Assembly (NCBI GenBank): GCA_016934645.1
Contig: JAFGSL010000124.1
Span: 1-5,843 of the forward strand
Source of the DNA: Anaerolineae bacterium
GTDB lineage: Bacteria; Chloroflexota; Anaerolineae; B4-G1; SLSP01
DNA length: 5,843 nt
Reading direction: 5' to 3'
In this document: one piece after another, positions 1 through 5,843 of the stretch
Numbering within the stretch: position 1 is the stretch's first letter
Layout: the number at the start of each line of letters is the position of its first letter
Translations under genes and position numbers: made by a program
The notes under the pieces: model-generated
The model's input: the letters and a program-made list of their open reading frames with translations, nothing else
Database searches by the model: none
Told to the model about the DNA's origin: nothing

Positions 1-1223
1 AGTTCCAAGGTGGGCGGTATACCTTCGTTAGGACGACCGCCATACTTGATCGCATTACTCAGGTAATTGACCCATACCTCTTCGATCCACGAAGCATAGC
101 CCCTCACAGCAGGCCATGCTCCAGGCGAGACTACCTGTGCGCCGTATTGCTCAATCATATTGCGGACTCGCTCAAGAGATTCGGCCACCACCGCACCCAT
201 CTCTACCGGCTTGAGTTGCACATCCGACTGGCGAGCGCTGGCTAACAACAACAACGCGTCGATGATACTGCTCATCTTTCGCCCTTTGACCGCAATCGCG
301 CGCAAGTATTTGCGGAACACGGCTTCGGGCAAGGACGCAAAATCGTATTCCAGCATTTCTGTCGATCCTACGATGATGTTCAACGGATTCTTGAGATCAT
401 GCGCCACCGTATGCGCAAAAGCATCTAGTTCGCTGATGAGCTGTTCCCGCTCTCGTTCTGCCCGGCGACGTTCTGTGATATCCCGAAAGACCAGAACCAA
501 ACCGGTGATGTTACCCCGGTCATCCTTGATAGGCGCACTAATGTCGTCGATAAGTAACGGTGGTCCCACACGTGGAATCAACACCGTATCGGTCGAATTC
601 GCCGGGGACGCGTATAGATACGCCTTAGCGCCTGGCGCTTCGCCTTTCCCCGGATCGGATTCATTCATGGTGCGGAACACCTGAGTCAATTTGCGACCGA
701 CAGCCTCGACTTGCTCCCATCCCGTCAATGTCTCGGCAAGTGGATTCATAAATTTGACACGACCATCCACGTCGGTTGCGATGACGGCATCGCCAATGCT
801 GCGTAACGTTGCGGAAAACCATTGCTCGCTCTCCTTTAGGCGCTTATCCATCTGGTGTTTGTATAGCGCCATCTCAATGTTCGTCCGCAAATCGTGCTCC
901 TCAAATGGTTTGAGGATGTAACCAAAAGGCCCTGTCAGTTTGGCGCGTTGGAGTGTAGCCGGGTCGGCATAAGCAGTGACAAAGATCACGGGAATGTCGA
1001 AACGCTCGCGGATATGGCACGCGGCCTCGATCCCGTCCATTTCCCCCTTGAGCATAATATCCATCAACACCAAATCAGGTTGTAACGTCTCAACCAGTGT
1101 GATAGAATCCTCCCCCGTTGCGGTCGCACCGACCACGTTGTAACCGAAAGCCTCTAAAATGTGCTGTTCATCTCGCGCAACGATGATTTGGTCTTCAACG
1201 ATCAGGATCTTGACTGCACTCAC
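1..1223 (-). CDS. Receiver-PAS-histidine kinase (partial, C-terminus outside the window)
   Basis: Cytoplasmic two-component signalling protein; 407 codons are visible and the frame is still open at position 1. Residues 1-122 form a receiver domain: acidic E10/D11, phospho-acceptor D55 in LVLMDIML, T83, and K105 in the KPF motif. Residues about 131-250 form a PAS domain (begins SEQWFSATLRSIGDAVIATD, ends VLVFRDITERRRAE). The HisKA domain follows, with the H-box FAHTVAHDLKNPL and phospho-acceptor H275. The ATPase domain begins near 340 and shows the N-box (N386, N390 in VNYLSNAIKYGG); the G-boxes lie outside the window. There is no membrane segment or signal peptide, so the sensor is soluble. 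The start is GTG at 1223, five nt after GGAGG (1233-1229). A receiver placed before the kinase suggests input from another kinase plus a PAS-sensed signal (inference). Ligand and output partner are unknown. The domain call is firm. Confidence 0.93.
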   Translation of the reverse strand, partial: MSAVKILIVEDQIIVARDEQHILEAFGYNVVGATATGEDSITLVETLQPDLVLMDIMLKGEMDGIEAACHIRERFDIPVIFVTAYADPATLQRAKLTGPFGYILKPFEEHDLRTNIEMALYKHQMDKRLKESEQWFSATLRSIGDAVIATDVDGRVKFMNPLAETLTGWEQVEAVGRKLTQVFRTMNESDPGKGEAPGAKAYLYASPANSTDTVLIPRVGPPLLIDDISAPIKDDRGNITGLVLVFRDITERRRAEREREQLISELDAFAHTVAHDLKNPLNIIVGSTEMLEYDFASLPEAVFRKYLRAIAVKGRKMSSIIDALLLLASARQSDVQLKPVEMGAVVAESLERVRNMIEQYGAQVVSPGAWPAVRGYASWIEEVWVNYLSNAIKYGGRPNEGIPPTLE

Positions 1224-1228
1224 GTCAA

Positions 1229-1233
1229 CCTCC
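1229..1233 (-). promoter_or_regulatory. Shine-Dalgarno site deciding the GTG start of the receiver-kinase
   Basis: GGAGG read on the minus strand, five nt before the GTG at 1223. It supports a non-ATG start directly ahead of the receiver sequence SAVKILIVEDQ. The first receiver beta strand begins at once, so no longer N-terminus is needed. Confidence 0.8.
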
Positions 1234-1248
1234 GCTATAGAGACTTAC

Positions 1249-1254
1249 ATTATA
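1249..1254 (-). promoter_or_regulatory. Candidate -10 box of the receiver-kinase gene
   Basis: A perfect TATAAT on the minus strand, between the upstream terminator and the GTG start. The position implies a short leader of about 20 nt before the start codon. No good -35 is visible: at 18-bp spacing the hexamer is TTCTGC, a poor match. It may therefore be weak or activator-dependent. The location just after a terminator supports independent transcription of the kinase gene. Confidence 0.5.
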
Positions 1255-1299
1255 GTATGATCCGGTGAAGGCGCAGAATGATCCTGACTCACAAATAGC

Positions 1300-1336
1300 A
1301 AAAAAACACGCCCCTGATATCGAGGTATCAAGGGCG
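1300..1336 (-). terminator. Intrinsic terminator after the protease/micropeptide unit
   Basis: Read on the minus strand, CGCCCTTGATA (1336-1326) pairs with TATCAGGGGCG (1319-1309) across a 6-nt loop. The stem is 11 bp with one U-G wobble, and is followed by TG and seven T residues (1306-1300). On the plus strand the wobble becomes a C-A mismatch and the A-tract precedes the stem, so the element points to minus-strand termination. It lies 25 nt after the micropeptide stop codon and before the kinase promoter. Confidence 0.85.
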
Positions 1337-1361
1337 AGCCTGTCATCTGATCTGCTTTGGC

Positions 1362-1481
1362 TTATCCGCCCCAGATCATCCGCGCCGCCACCGGCTGCGT
1401 CAACACCCATAGGATAAACGCCAGTATGACAATGGACAAAACCCACACCCTAATCTTCAACGTCCCTAACGGTCCTATCAT
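1362..1481 (-). CDS. Small secreted or membrane peptide, 39 aa, downstream of the S8 protease
   Basis: I do not recognise a family. The ATG at 1481 follows a good Shine-Dalgarno (AAAAGGGAG, 1496-1488) at six nt, and the frame ends with TAA just before the intrinsic terminator. Residues 1-11 (MIGPLGTLKIR) carry positive K9 and R11. Residues 12-28 are a hydrophobic helix (VWVLSIVILAFILWVLT). The rest is QPVAARMIWGG. V31-A32-A33 resembles a signal peptidase I site; cleavage there would release the hexapeptide RMIWGG. Without cleavage it would be a single-pass protein with the C-terminus outside by the positive-inside rule. It lies 27 nt after the protease stop, so it is probably co-transcribed. 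The IWGG tail resembles the VWGD repeats of the protease. The gene call rests on the ribosome site, hydrophobic pattern and placement between protease and terminator; function is unknown and chance cannot be excluded. Confidence 0.6.
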   Translation of the reverse strand: MIGPLGTLKIRVWVLSIVILAFILWVLTQPVAARMIWGG

Positions 1482-1494
1482 CGACAACTCCCTT

Positions 1495-1508
1495 TTCAAC
1501 TTGTTGAA
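1495..1508 (-). repeat. Short palindrome between protease stop and micropeptide ribosome site
   Basis: TTCAAC-AA-GTTGAA is a perfect inverted repeat starting directly after the protease TAG stop (1511-1509) and touching the A-rich edge of the next gene's Shine-Dalgarno. In RNA it could form a five-bp stem with a four-nt loop. It is AT-rich, has no T-tract, and is not a terminator. A role in ribosome access is only a possibility. Confidence 0.4.
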
Positions 1509-3560
1509 CTACGGTAGCGCGGCCCGAATGGACGTTATACTGTTCATGCTGGCGTCATATGCTTTAAGTGGGTGCGTTATACCGCTCACAGTAAAGGTCG
1601 CACTTGACACATACCTCGACATAACGGCGCTGGTTATGGTGCAGTGACCGGAGCTATTGGTCCTGCATTCATAACGCGTTGTTCCCCATACACCGGTGAC
1701 GTCCGCGCCCGTGACAGGCACTCCGTCGTGATCACGCACCATCACTCTCACTCTCGCTTTCCAGTCTCTCGTCCAAGCATTAACTATTATACCACCTCCG
1801 GAGAGGTTATCTATGTACATCTTGGATGCGCCGACTGCAGGGGAGCGATGGCGATAGGGATCGCTGCGCACCCACTTGTTCACGGCTACCGCCGCATTGC
1901 TCAAGACGATGCTATCGCCCCACACGTAGCTATCACCCCACACGTAGGTTCCGCTCCACACATACCCGTCGCCCCAGACGTAGGCATCACCCCAGACGTA
2001 GGCGTCGCCCCAGACGTAAGCGTCGCCCCACACGTAGGCGTCGCCCCAGACGTAAGCGTCGCCCCACACGTAGCCGTCATTCCAAGCATAACTCCCATCC
2101 CAGACGTAGCCTTCCAACCCCATCAAGTAGTATTCGCCCGTCACCGCATCCCGGTTGGCGCGACCACCGTAATGTACGGTCCCCGCCAGATCCGCAGCGA
2201 TATTCATGTTCTGGTTCGCACAACCGGCGGCCGTGCTATACACCGCGTTATAGGCATCGACGATCCCTGCCCCTTGCTGGAAGACACTGTACGCCGGGCT
2301 GCCATCAGCCTTCATCGCCGTGCGTGCCGACGTGATCAGACGGCACTTCACATCATCCGGCGTCAGGTTCGGGCTACGCTCCAGCATCAATGCCACAATA
2401 CCACTCACCACAGCCGCCGACTGAGAAGTGCCGGACATCTGGAAGAAGTTTCCGTAGGTTCCATTGAAGAAATCCGGATGATCAATAGCAATTTGAGATT
2501 GGTGGTCCATAGATGCCATAATGTGCGCGCCCGGAGCGACCACCTCGGGCTTGACGAACCCCTCAACAGTAGGTCCGGTGGATGAGAACGAGGACAGGAA
2601 ATCGTCGCTCATATCGGCTGGTGTTTTATTGTCCGACATCGCCCCCACGGTAATCACATAAGGGACATTACCCGGCACGCCGATCGTCATCGGCTGCGAC
2701 CCGGTGTTACCCGCCGCCGCAACAACAACGATCCCCGCCTGCCACGCGCGCATGATGGCCTGATTGAGGGGATCGTTCCAGTAGTATGATTGCGGTGGCG
2801 CGCTGAAAGAGCAGTTGAGCACACGGATATTGTAAGTTTCCTTGTTTGCCACCGCCCAGTTGATGCCCCGAATGACATCGGCATAACTTCCCCATCCGTC
2901 ACGACCAAAAACCTTAACACTGACCAGATCAACCCCAGGGGCAATGCCATGGTAATTGTTGGTCAAAGCACCACCTGGGGGCCGGAGCGTGTTGTCCGGT
3001 GCAGTGGAGTAACTGCTCGTCGCGGTGGTCATGATGTGAGCGCCGTGGCCGTTCTCATCATCTTGTATCCACAGTCCACCTGTATTGGTCATCGCGTTGT
3101 ATTGCGCAATGATACGGTTTTGACCATATGCGTTGCGATTCAGTTCATCTATGATGAAATAACCGCTATCGAGAAACGCGATAGCTACACCACGACCCGA
3201 AATCCCTTGAGCGTGAAGCTGATCCGCGCCAACCCGCTTGACTTTATCCATCAGTCGCTGCAGCGGATCCTGGGTGCTTTCCGCGGCTGGCATCGAGGTA
3301 ACCTGAACGGGGTTGTTAGCGTAGATTTGCTCTACGGCAGGTGTTCGCTCCAGGGTCACTAATTGAGCGGTGGTGAGCTGCGCTCCAACGGCATTAATGA
3401 TGTCTAGTTCGTGCGTCACCTTGCCACCCACCGCGCGCACCAGCCGTGCGGCCGTCGCCATATCGGCGGCCTGCACAATCACGCTCGCGCGAGCTTGCGG
3501 TGCGACCGGCGCCCCGAGTAAACTCACGATCATAATGACTGCTAGTATATGTTGCAGCAT
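1509..3560 (-). CDS. Secreted subtilisin-like (S8) serine protease with YVWGDA repeats
   Basis: Extracellular serine endopeptidase, 683 aa, complete. Residues 1-25 look like a signal peptide ending ARA, though its n-region has no Lys or Arg. Residues about 26-88 resemble the I9 propeptide that keeps subtilases inactive and helps folding. The catalytic domain spans about 105-440: D131 (AIAFLDSGYF), H172 (NGHGAHIM), oxyanion N285 (VVVAAAGNTG) and nucleophile S379 (MSGTSQSAA) are all present. The His motif HGAHIMT departs from the usual HGTHVAG. Residues 485-550 are eleven hexapeptides of the YVWGDA type, plus a worn IVLSNA unit. Residues about 578-683 form an Ig-like beta domain with a likely disulfide C632-C640. 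No LPXTG, PEP-CTERM or membrane anchor is seen. The ATG is preceded by GAGGAGG at six nt and by an in-frame TAG five codons upstream, which fixes the start. Substrate unknown; protease identity is secure. Confidence 0.97.
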   Translation of the reverse strand: MLQHILAVIMIVSLLGAPVAPQARASVIVQAADMATAARLVRAVGGKVTHELDIINAVGAQLTTAQLVTLERTPAVEQIYANNPVQVTSMPAAESTQDPLQRLMDKVKRVGADQLHAQGISGRGVAIAFLDSGYFIIDELNRNAYGQNRIIAQYNAMTNTGGLWIQDDENGHGAHIMTTATSSYSTAPDNTLRPPGGALTNNYHGIAPGVDLVSVKVFGRDGWGSYADVIRGINWAVANKETYNIRVLNCSFSAPPQSYYWNDPLNQAIMRAWQAGIVVVAAAGNTGSQPMTIGVPGNVPYVITVGAMSDNKTPADMSDDFLSSFSSTGPTVEGFVKPEVVAPGAHIMASMDHQSQIAIDHPDFFNGTYGNFFQMSGTSQSAAVVSGIVALMLERSPNLTPDDVKCRLITSARTAMKADGSPAYSVFQQGAGIVDAYNAVYSTAAGCANQNMNIAADLAGTVHYGGRANRDAVTGEYYLMGLEGYVWDGSYAWNDGYVWGDAYVWGDAYVWGDAYVWGDAYVWGDAYVWGDGYVWSGTYVWGDSYVWGDSIVLSNAAVAVNKWVRSDPYRHRSPAVGASKMYIDNLSGGGIIVNAWTRDWKARVRVMVRDHDGVPVTGADVTGVWGTTRYECRTNSSGHCTITSAVMSRYVSSATFTVSGITHPLKAYDASMNSITSIRAALP
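1911..2108 (-). repeat. Tandem 18-bp repeat array encoding eleven YVWGDA-type hexapeptides
   Basis: Eleven in-frame 18-bp units encode residues 485-550 of the protease. The central units are nearly uniform (YVWGDA), while the edges decay: YVWDGS, YAWNDG, YVWSGT, YVWGDS. Tyr and Trp recur at fixed positions every six residues; the only break in the second position is one Ala. Short aromatic/Gly/Asp periods of this sort suggest a beta-rich, solenoid-like or adhesive surface (inference). Such WGD-type tails are known to me from secreted subtilases of Chloroflexota and Acidobacteriota. Confidence 0.95.
2008..2079 (-). repeat. 36-bp higher-order duplication inside the repeat array
   Basis: Positions 2008-2043 and 2044-2079 are adjacent 36-bp copies differing at two bases. 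Each holds one unit with GTC for Val and one with GTG. The pattern indicates a recent two-unit tandem duplication, so the number of repeats is likely to vary between strains. Confidence 0.8.
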
Positions 3561-3566
3561 ACCCGG

Positions 3567-3573
3567 CCTCCTC
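3567..3573 (-). promoter_or_regulatory. Strong Shine-Dalgarno of the S8 protease
   Basis: GAGGAGG on the minus strand, six nt before the ATG at 3560. It decides the start, because a TAG stop lies in frame five codons upstream and the next Met (residue 10) would cut into the signal peptide. Confidence 0.85.
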
Positions 3574-3600
3574 TAGACACTTGCAACAGTAAGCACTTCT

Positions 3601-3629
3601 ATCTTAATACCAACCTACCGATATGTCTA
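3601..3629 (-). promoter_or_regulatory. Sigma70-type promoter of the S8 protease
   Basis: On the minus strand, TAGACA (3629-3624, five of six to TTGACA) and TAAGAT (3606-3601, four of six to TATAAT) are separated by exactly 17 bp. Transcription would begin near 3594, giving a leader of about 35 nt that carries the GAGGAGG ribosome site. It is the best promoter-like pair in the intergenic region and lies directly next to tandem repeats that could bind a regulator. Confidence 0.6.
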
Positions 3630-3635
3630 TGGAAA

Positions 3636-3656
3636 AAAAGTGTGAGAAAAGTGTGA
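3636..3656 (-). promoter_or_regulatory. Tandem direct-repeat operator candidate upstream of the protease promoter
   Basis: Two identical 10-bp copies of TCACACTTTT (3656-3647 and 3645-3636) are spaced by 11 bp centre to centre, one helical turn. They end six bp upstream of the -35 box. Repeats with an 11-bp period at this place are typical of sites bound head-to-tail by OmpR/PhoB-family regulators, whose half-sites are often TTAACA- or TTCACA-like. The regulator is not identified. Confidence 0.5.
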
Positions 3657-3691
3657 ATTGCGTGCGTAAAACATCTCTACACAGTCTGTGA

Positions 3692-5843
3692 TCACCAGAC
3701 TTTCTCACTGCGCTCTAAATCCGGCGCAGCGCCCAACCGCATGAAGATCTTCCGCGCTGCTTGCATTTCTTGCTCGGCTTCGCTGTACTGTGCCCTGGAG
3801 TACGCTAAACGGCTGGCCTGCACCTTTATGCGTCCGGCCTCCAATTCATCGGTCGCATCAGTCAGCGCCTTACGCGCCTTATCAAGCGCTTCGTGTGCGG
3901 CGCACGGATCTCCGCGTTGCAGTTCAAGCTCCGATATAAGCCGCCACAGACTGGCTTGCCATCCTCGGCTGCCAAGCGCGTCCGCATACTCCAAGGCCTG
4001 CATAGCCGAGGCTTTTGCCTCCGTCCAGACCCGCGCCTCCATCTGCATCTCGGCCTTTAGTCGATAAGCTTCGACCAGCGTCTCTTTGGCGCCCAGATCA
4101 ACGGCCAATTTCAAGCCAATTTCCGCCTTCTCCCGCGCGGCCTCCCTGTCGCCTTTCAGCCACAAGACCTGGGCCAGCCCAACGGTCGAGTTTGCAATAT
4201 GGAATCCCATGTCAAAAGGCCGTGCGACGTTCAAGCTCTCGAGGTAGTGTTTCTCTGCGTCGTCGAGGCTACCCTGGTCGCGGTTGAGGGTACCCAGATT
4301 GTTGTGCGCCAGTGCAACCCCCTCCACGTCGCCAAGCTCTTTGCGTAAAACAAGACTACGCTCAAAGAATGATTTCGCTTGATGCCATTCTCCTTCCAAA
4401 ACCGCCAGTAATCCCAGGTTGCTCAGTGTAGAAGCCACACCCCACGTGTATCCCATTTGTTCGCGCAACACCATGGCCCGGCGTGTGTGATGAGCTGCCT
4501 GGCTCCACGCCCGCTGTTGATAATAAATACCGCCCATGATATTCTCTAGGGCCGCCAACCCGGCTACATCGCCGGCGCGCTGCGCGAACACCATACTCGC
4601 CTCGCACGTTTTCTGCGCCTCCTCAAGCTGCCCTTGTTGTAAGAACAAGTACGCCAACCCATTCAGCGTCCGCGACATCTCAGTATTTGTCTCAGATGTA
4701 TCCGGTTCACCCAGAATTTTAACCGCAGCCTCATAGTACTGATGCGCAAATTCAAAGGAGCCCATTTGCTGAGCCGTTTTCCCCATGCGGCGGTACAGCC
4801 CGGCCCGCAGATGGCCCGAGAGCGCTCCGGTGATCATCAAGGCTAACCCGGCCTTAAGTGCGGCAATAGCGTCGGCGTGTCGCCCCATCGCGCGGTAGAC
4901 ATCGCCCAAACCCGCCGCTAAGCGCCAGCGGATACTGTCGTGGACGGAAGGCTGAGTGCTCATGATCTCCGCCGCGTGCTCGAAGTAGTTGATCGCTGCC
5001 TCATTGGCGAAGCGAGCAGTAGCTCGCTCTCCGGCGGTCATCAAGTAAGCGAGCGCCTCGCTGTTTCGCCCAGCTCGTAGCAGATGGTAGGCCAGCACCT
5101 CCGCATGTTCGCTCTCGGCCCCGACCCAACGTTCCTCCAGAACCTGCGCAACCCTGAGATGCAGCGCACGCTGGCGCGTCCTCAATAATGAGGCATAAAC
5201 GACGTTTTCGATGAGCGAGTGGTGGAAAAACCATTGTCCTGCTTCAGCACCGCGCTGCATCAAGAGCCGAGAAGCCAAACGCGCCAGCGCAGTCGGCGTT
5301 TCTGGTCGTCCGGTCACGGCTTGCAACACCTCAGTCTCAATCGGCGCGCCAAGGACAGCCGCCACCTGTAACACCTCACGCAAATCCTGTGGCAATGCAT
5401 CGACCCGGGAGCGGATTAGCGTCTCTAGAGAGGCCGGAAGCTCCACTTGCTGGGGAGTGATGTCAGCTCGCATCACCCACCGGTTATTTCGATACTGCAC
5501 GTAACCCTGATCGATGAACATGCGAATGTATTCTTGGATAAAGTAGGGATTACCCTCACTCTGCGTGAGGATATAAGCCCGAAGATCGGGTGGGAGGTTC
5601 GCTTGCGGCAACAAGTCAGACAGAAGCATTTCCCGTTCTTCCATCGTGAGACGCTCCAATAGAAAACGTAGCGTCTGCGTCGGAATCAGGCTTTGCACAC
5701 GGATGAGCTGGTCATTCGGCGCGTCACCCCCTTGACGGCGCTGTGCACACACGAAAAGAATCGGCGCTGTCGCCACAATCGTGATGAGAAATTGCAGCAG
5801 TTCCGCCGATACCGGATCGATCCAGTGCAGATCGTCCAGTAAA
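3692..5843 (-). CDS. AAA ATPase-TPR regulatory protein (partial, N-terminus outside the window)
   Basis: Large cytoplasmic signalling or scaffold protein; 716 codons are visible and the frame is open at the window end. The visible part opens with LLDDLHWID, a Walker B motif of the AAA_16/STAND-like class, then LITIVATAPILFVCAQRR (sensor-1-like strand). The rest of the ATPase module follows: EGNPYFIQEYI near 96-106, a winged-helix-like part, and FHHSLIENVVYASLL near 206-220. From about 246 to 712 there are some eleven or twelve TPR-type helical hairpins with a period near 40 residues, for example NNLGTLNRDQGSLDDAEKHY. The protein ends after the last TPR with no LuxR-type HTH. The GTG at 5776 is internal, since coding similarity continues upstream of it. 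Relatives carry an N-terminal class III nucleotide cyclase, Ser/Thr kinase or DNA-binding domain; which one applies here cannot be seen. The TPRs probably bind partner proteins. The Walker A site lies outside the window. Confidence 0.92.
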   Translation of the reverse strand, partial: LLDDLHWIDPVSAELLQFLITIVATAPILFVCAQRRQGGDAPNDQLIRVQSLIPTQTLRFLLERLTMEEREMLLSDLLPQANLPPDLRAYILTQSEGNPYFIQEYIRMFIDQGYVQYRNNRWVMRADITPQQVELPASLETLIRSRVDALPQDLREVLQVAAVLGAPIETEVLQAVTGRPETPTALARLASRLLMQRGAEAGQWFFHHSLIENVVYASLLRTRQRALHLRVAQVLEERWVGAESEHAEVLAYHLLRAGRNSEALAYLMTAGERATARFANEAAINYFEHAAEIMSTQPSVHDSIRWRLAAGLGDVYRAMGRHADAIAALKAGLALMITGALSGHLRAGLYRRMGKTAQQMGSFEFAHQYYEAAVKILGEPDTSETNTEMSRTLNGLAYLFLQQGQLEEAQKTCEASMVFAQRAGDVAGLAALENIMGGIYYQQRAWSQAAHHTRRAMVLREQMGYTWGVASTLSNLGLLAVLEGEWHQAKSFFERSLVLRKELGDVEGVALAHNNLGTLNRDQGSLDDAEKHYLESLNVARPFDMGFHIANSTVGLAQVLWLKGDREAAREKAEIGLKLAVDLGAKETLVEAYRLKAEMQMEARVWTEAKASAMQALEYADALGSRGWQASLWRLISELELQRGDPCAAHEALDKARKALTDATDELEAGRIKVQASRLAYSRAQYSEAEQEMQAARKIFMRLGAAPDLERSEKVW

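Noticed and set aside
160..684. 174-codon plus-strand frame
   Set aside because: It lies antisense to the receiver-PAS-kinase, which has clear catalytic motifs; the translation resembles no domain.
1225..1446. 73-codon frame on the minus strand between protease and kinase
   Set aside because: It uses an internal GTG without ribosome site, runs straight through the intrinsic terminator and the kinase -10 box, and overlaps the better-supported micropeptide in another frame.
1901..2098. 65-codon minus-strand frame with TCGATLTSGATPTSG repeats
   Set aside because: It is an alternative frame of the 18-bp array inside the protease gene; the periodicity is inherited from the YVWGDA frame.
1911..2108. 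Tandem repeats as a CRISPR array
   Set aside because: The units are contiguous 18-mers with no spacers and stay in frame within a coding sequence.
1644..2585. Long open frame on the plus strand (313 codons) over the protease
   Set aside because: It is the antisense shadow of the repeat array and catalytic domain. Its periodic VAPDV/VAPHV pattern comes directly from the 18-bp units, and no ribosome site or domain supports it.
3675..3695. Palindromic bases GTGATCAC and CACAGACTGTG at the AAA-TPR stop, as a terminator
   Set aside because: The arms are short, the CACAG/CTGTG loop is a single base, and no T-tract follows directly on the minus strand. Termination here is not supported.

Overview
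The window shows no rRNA, tRNA, mobile element or CRISPR array. All supportable genes lie on the minus strand, so transcription runs from high to low coordinates. The gene styles fit a Chloroflexota-like bacterium with moderately GC-rich DNA: a large AAA-TPR regulator, a secreted subtilase carrying tandem YVWGDA hexapeptides, and an N-terminal receiver fused to PAS and a histidine kinase. That taxonomic placement is an inference from gene style and was not tested by a search.

Layout in order of transcription. (1) 5843-3692: the C-terminal 716 codons of a large AAA/TPR regulatory protein. The window starts just at its Walker B motif, so the N-terminus lies outside. (2) 3691-3561: a 131-bp intergenic region with a good sigma70-type promoter (TAGACA, 17 bp, TAAGAT) and, just upstream of it, two 10-bp direct repeats spaced one helical turn apart. 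(3) 3560-1509: a complete secreted S8 (subtilisin-like) protease with signal peptide, I9-type propeptide, an intact Asp/His/Ser triad, eleven YVWGDA-type hexapeptide repeats and a C-terminal Ig-like domain. (4) 1481-1362: a 39-codon reading frame with a strong Shine-Dalgarno sequence, 27 nt after the protease stop. It looks like a signal peptide or single membrane helix with the tail RMIWGG. (5) 1336-1300: an intrinsic terminator that closes the protease/micropeptide unit. (6) 1223-1: the first 407 codons of a receiver-PAS-histidine kinase, with its own -10 box and Shine-Dalgarno; the rest of the ATPase domain lies beyond position 1.

The most interesting point is the protease/micropeptide pair. 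The predicted tail of the micropeptide (R-M-I-W-G-G), which follows a V-A-A signal-peptidase-like site, aligns with one unit of the protease's own hexapeptide array (A-Y-V-W-G-D). This suggests, but does not prove, a linked secreted system. The flanking regulator and kinase are signalling proteins; nothing in the window shows that they control the protease.
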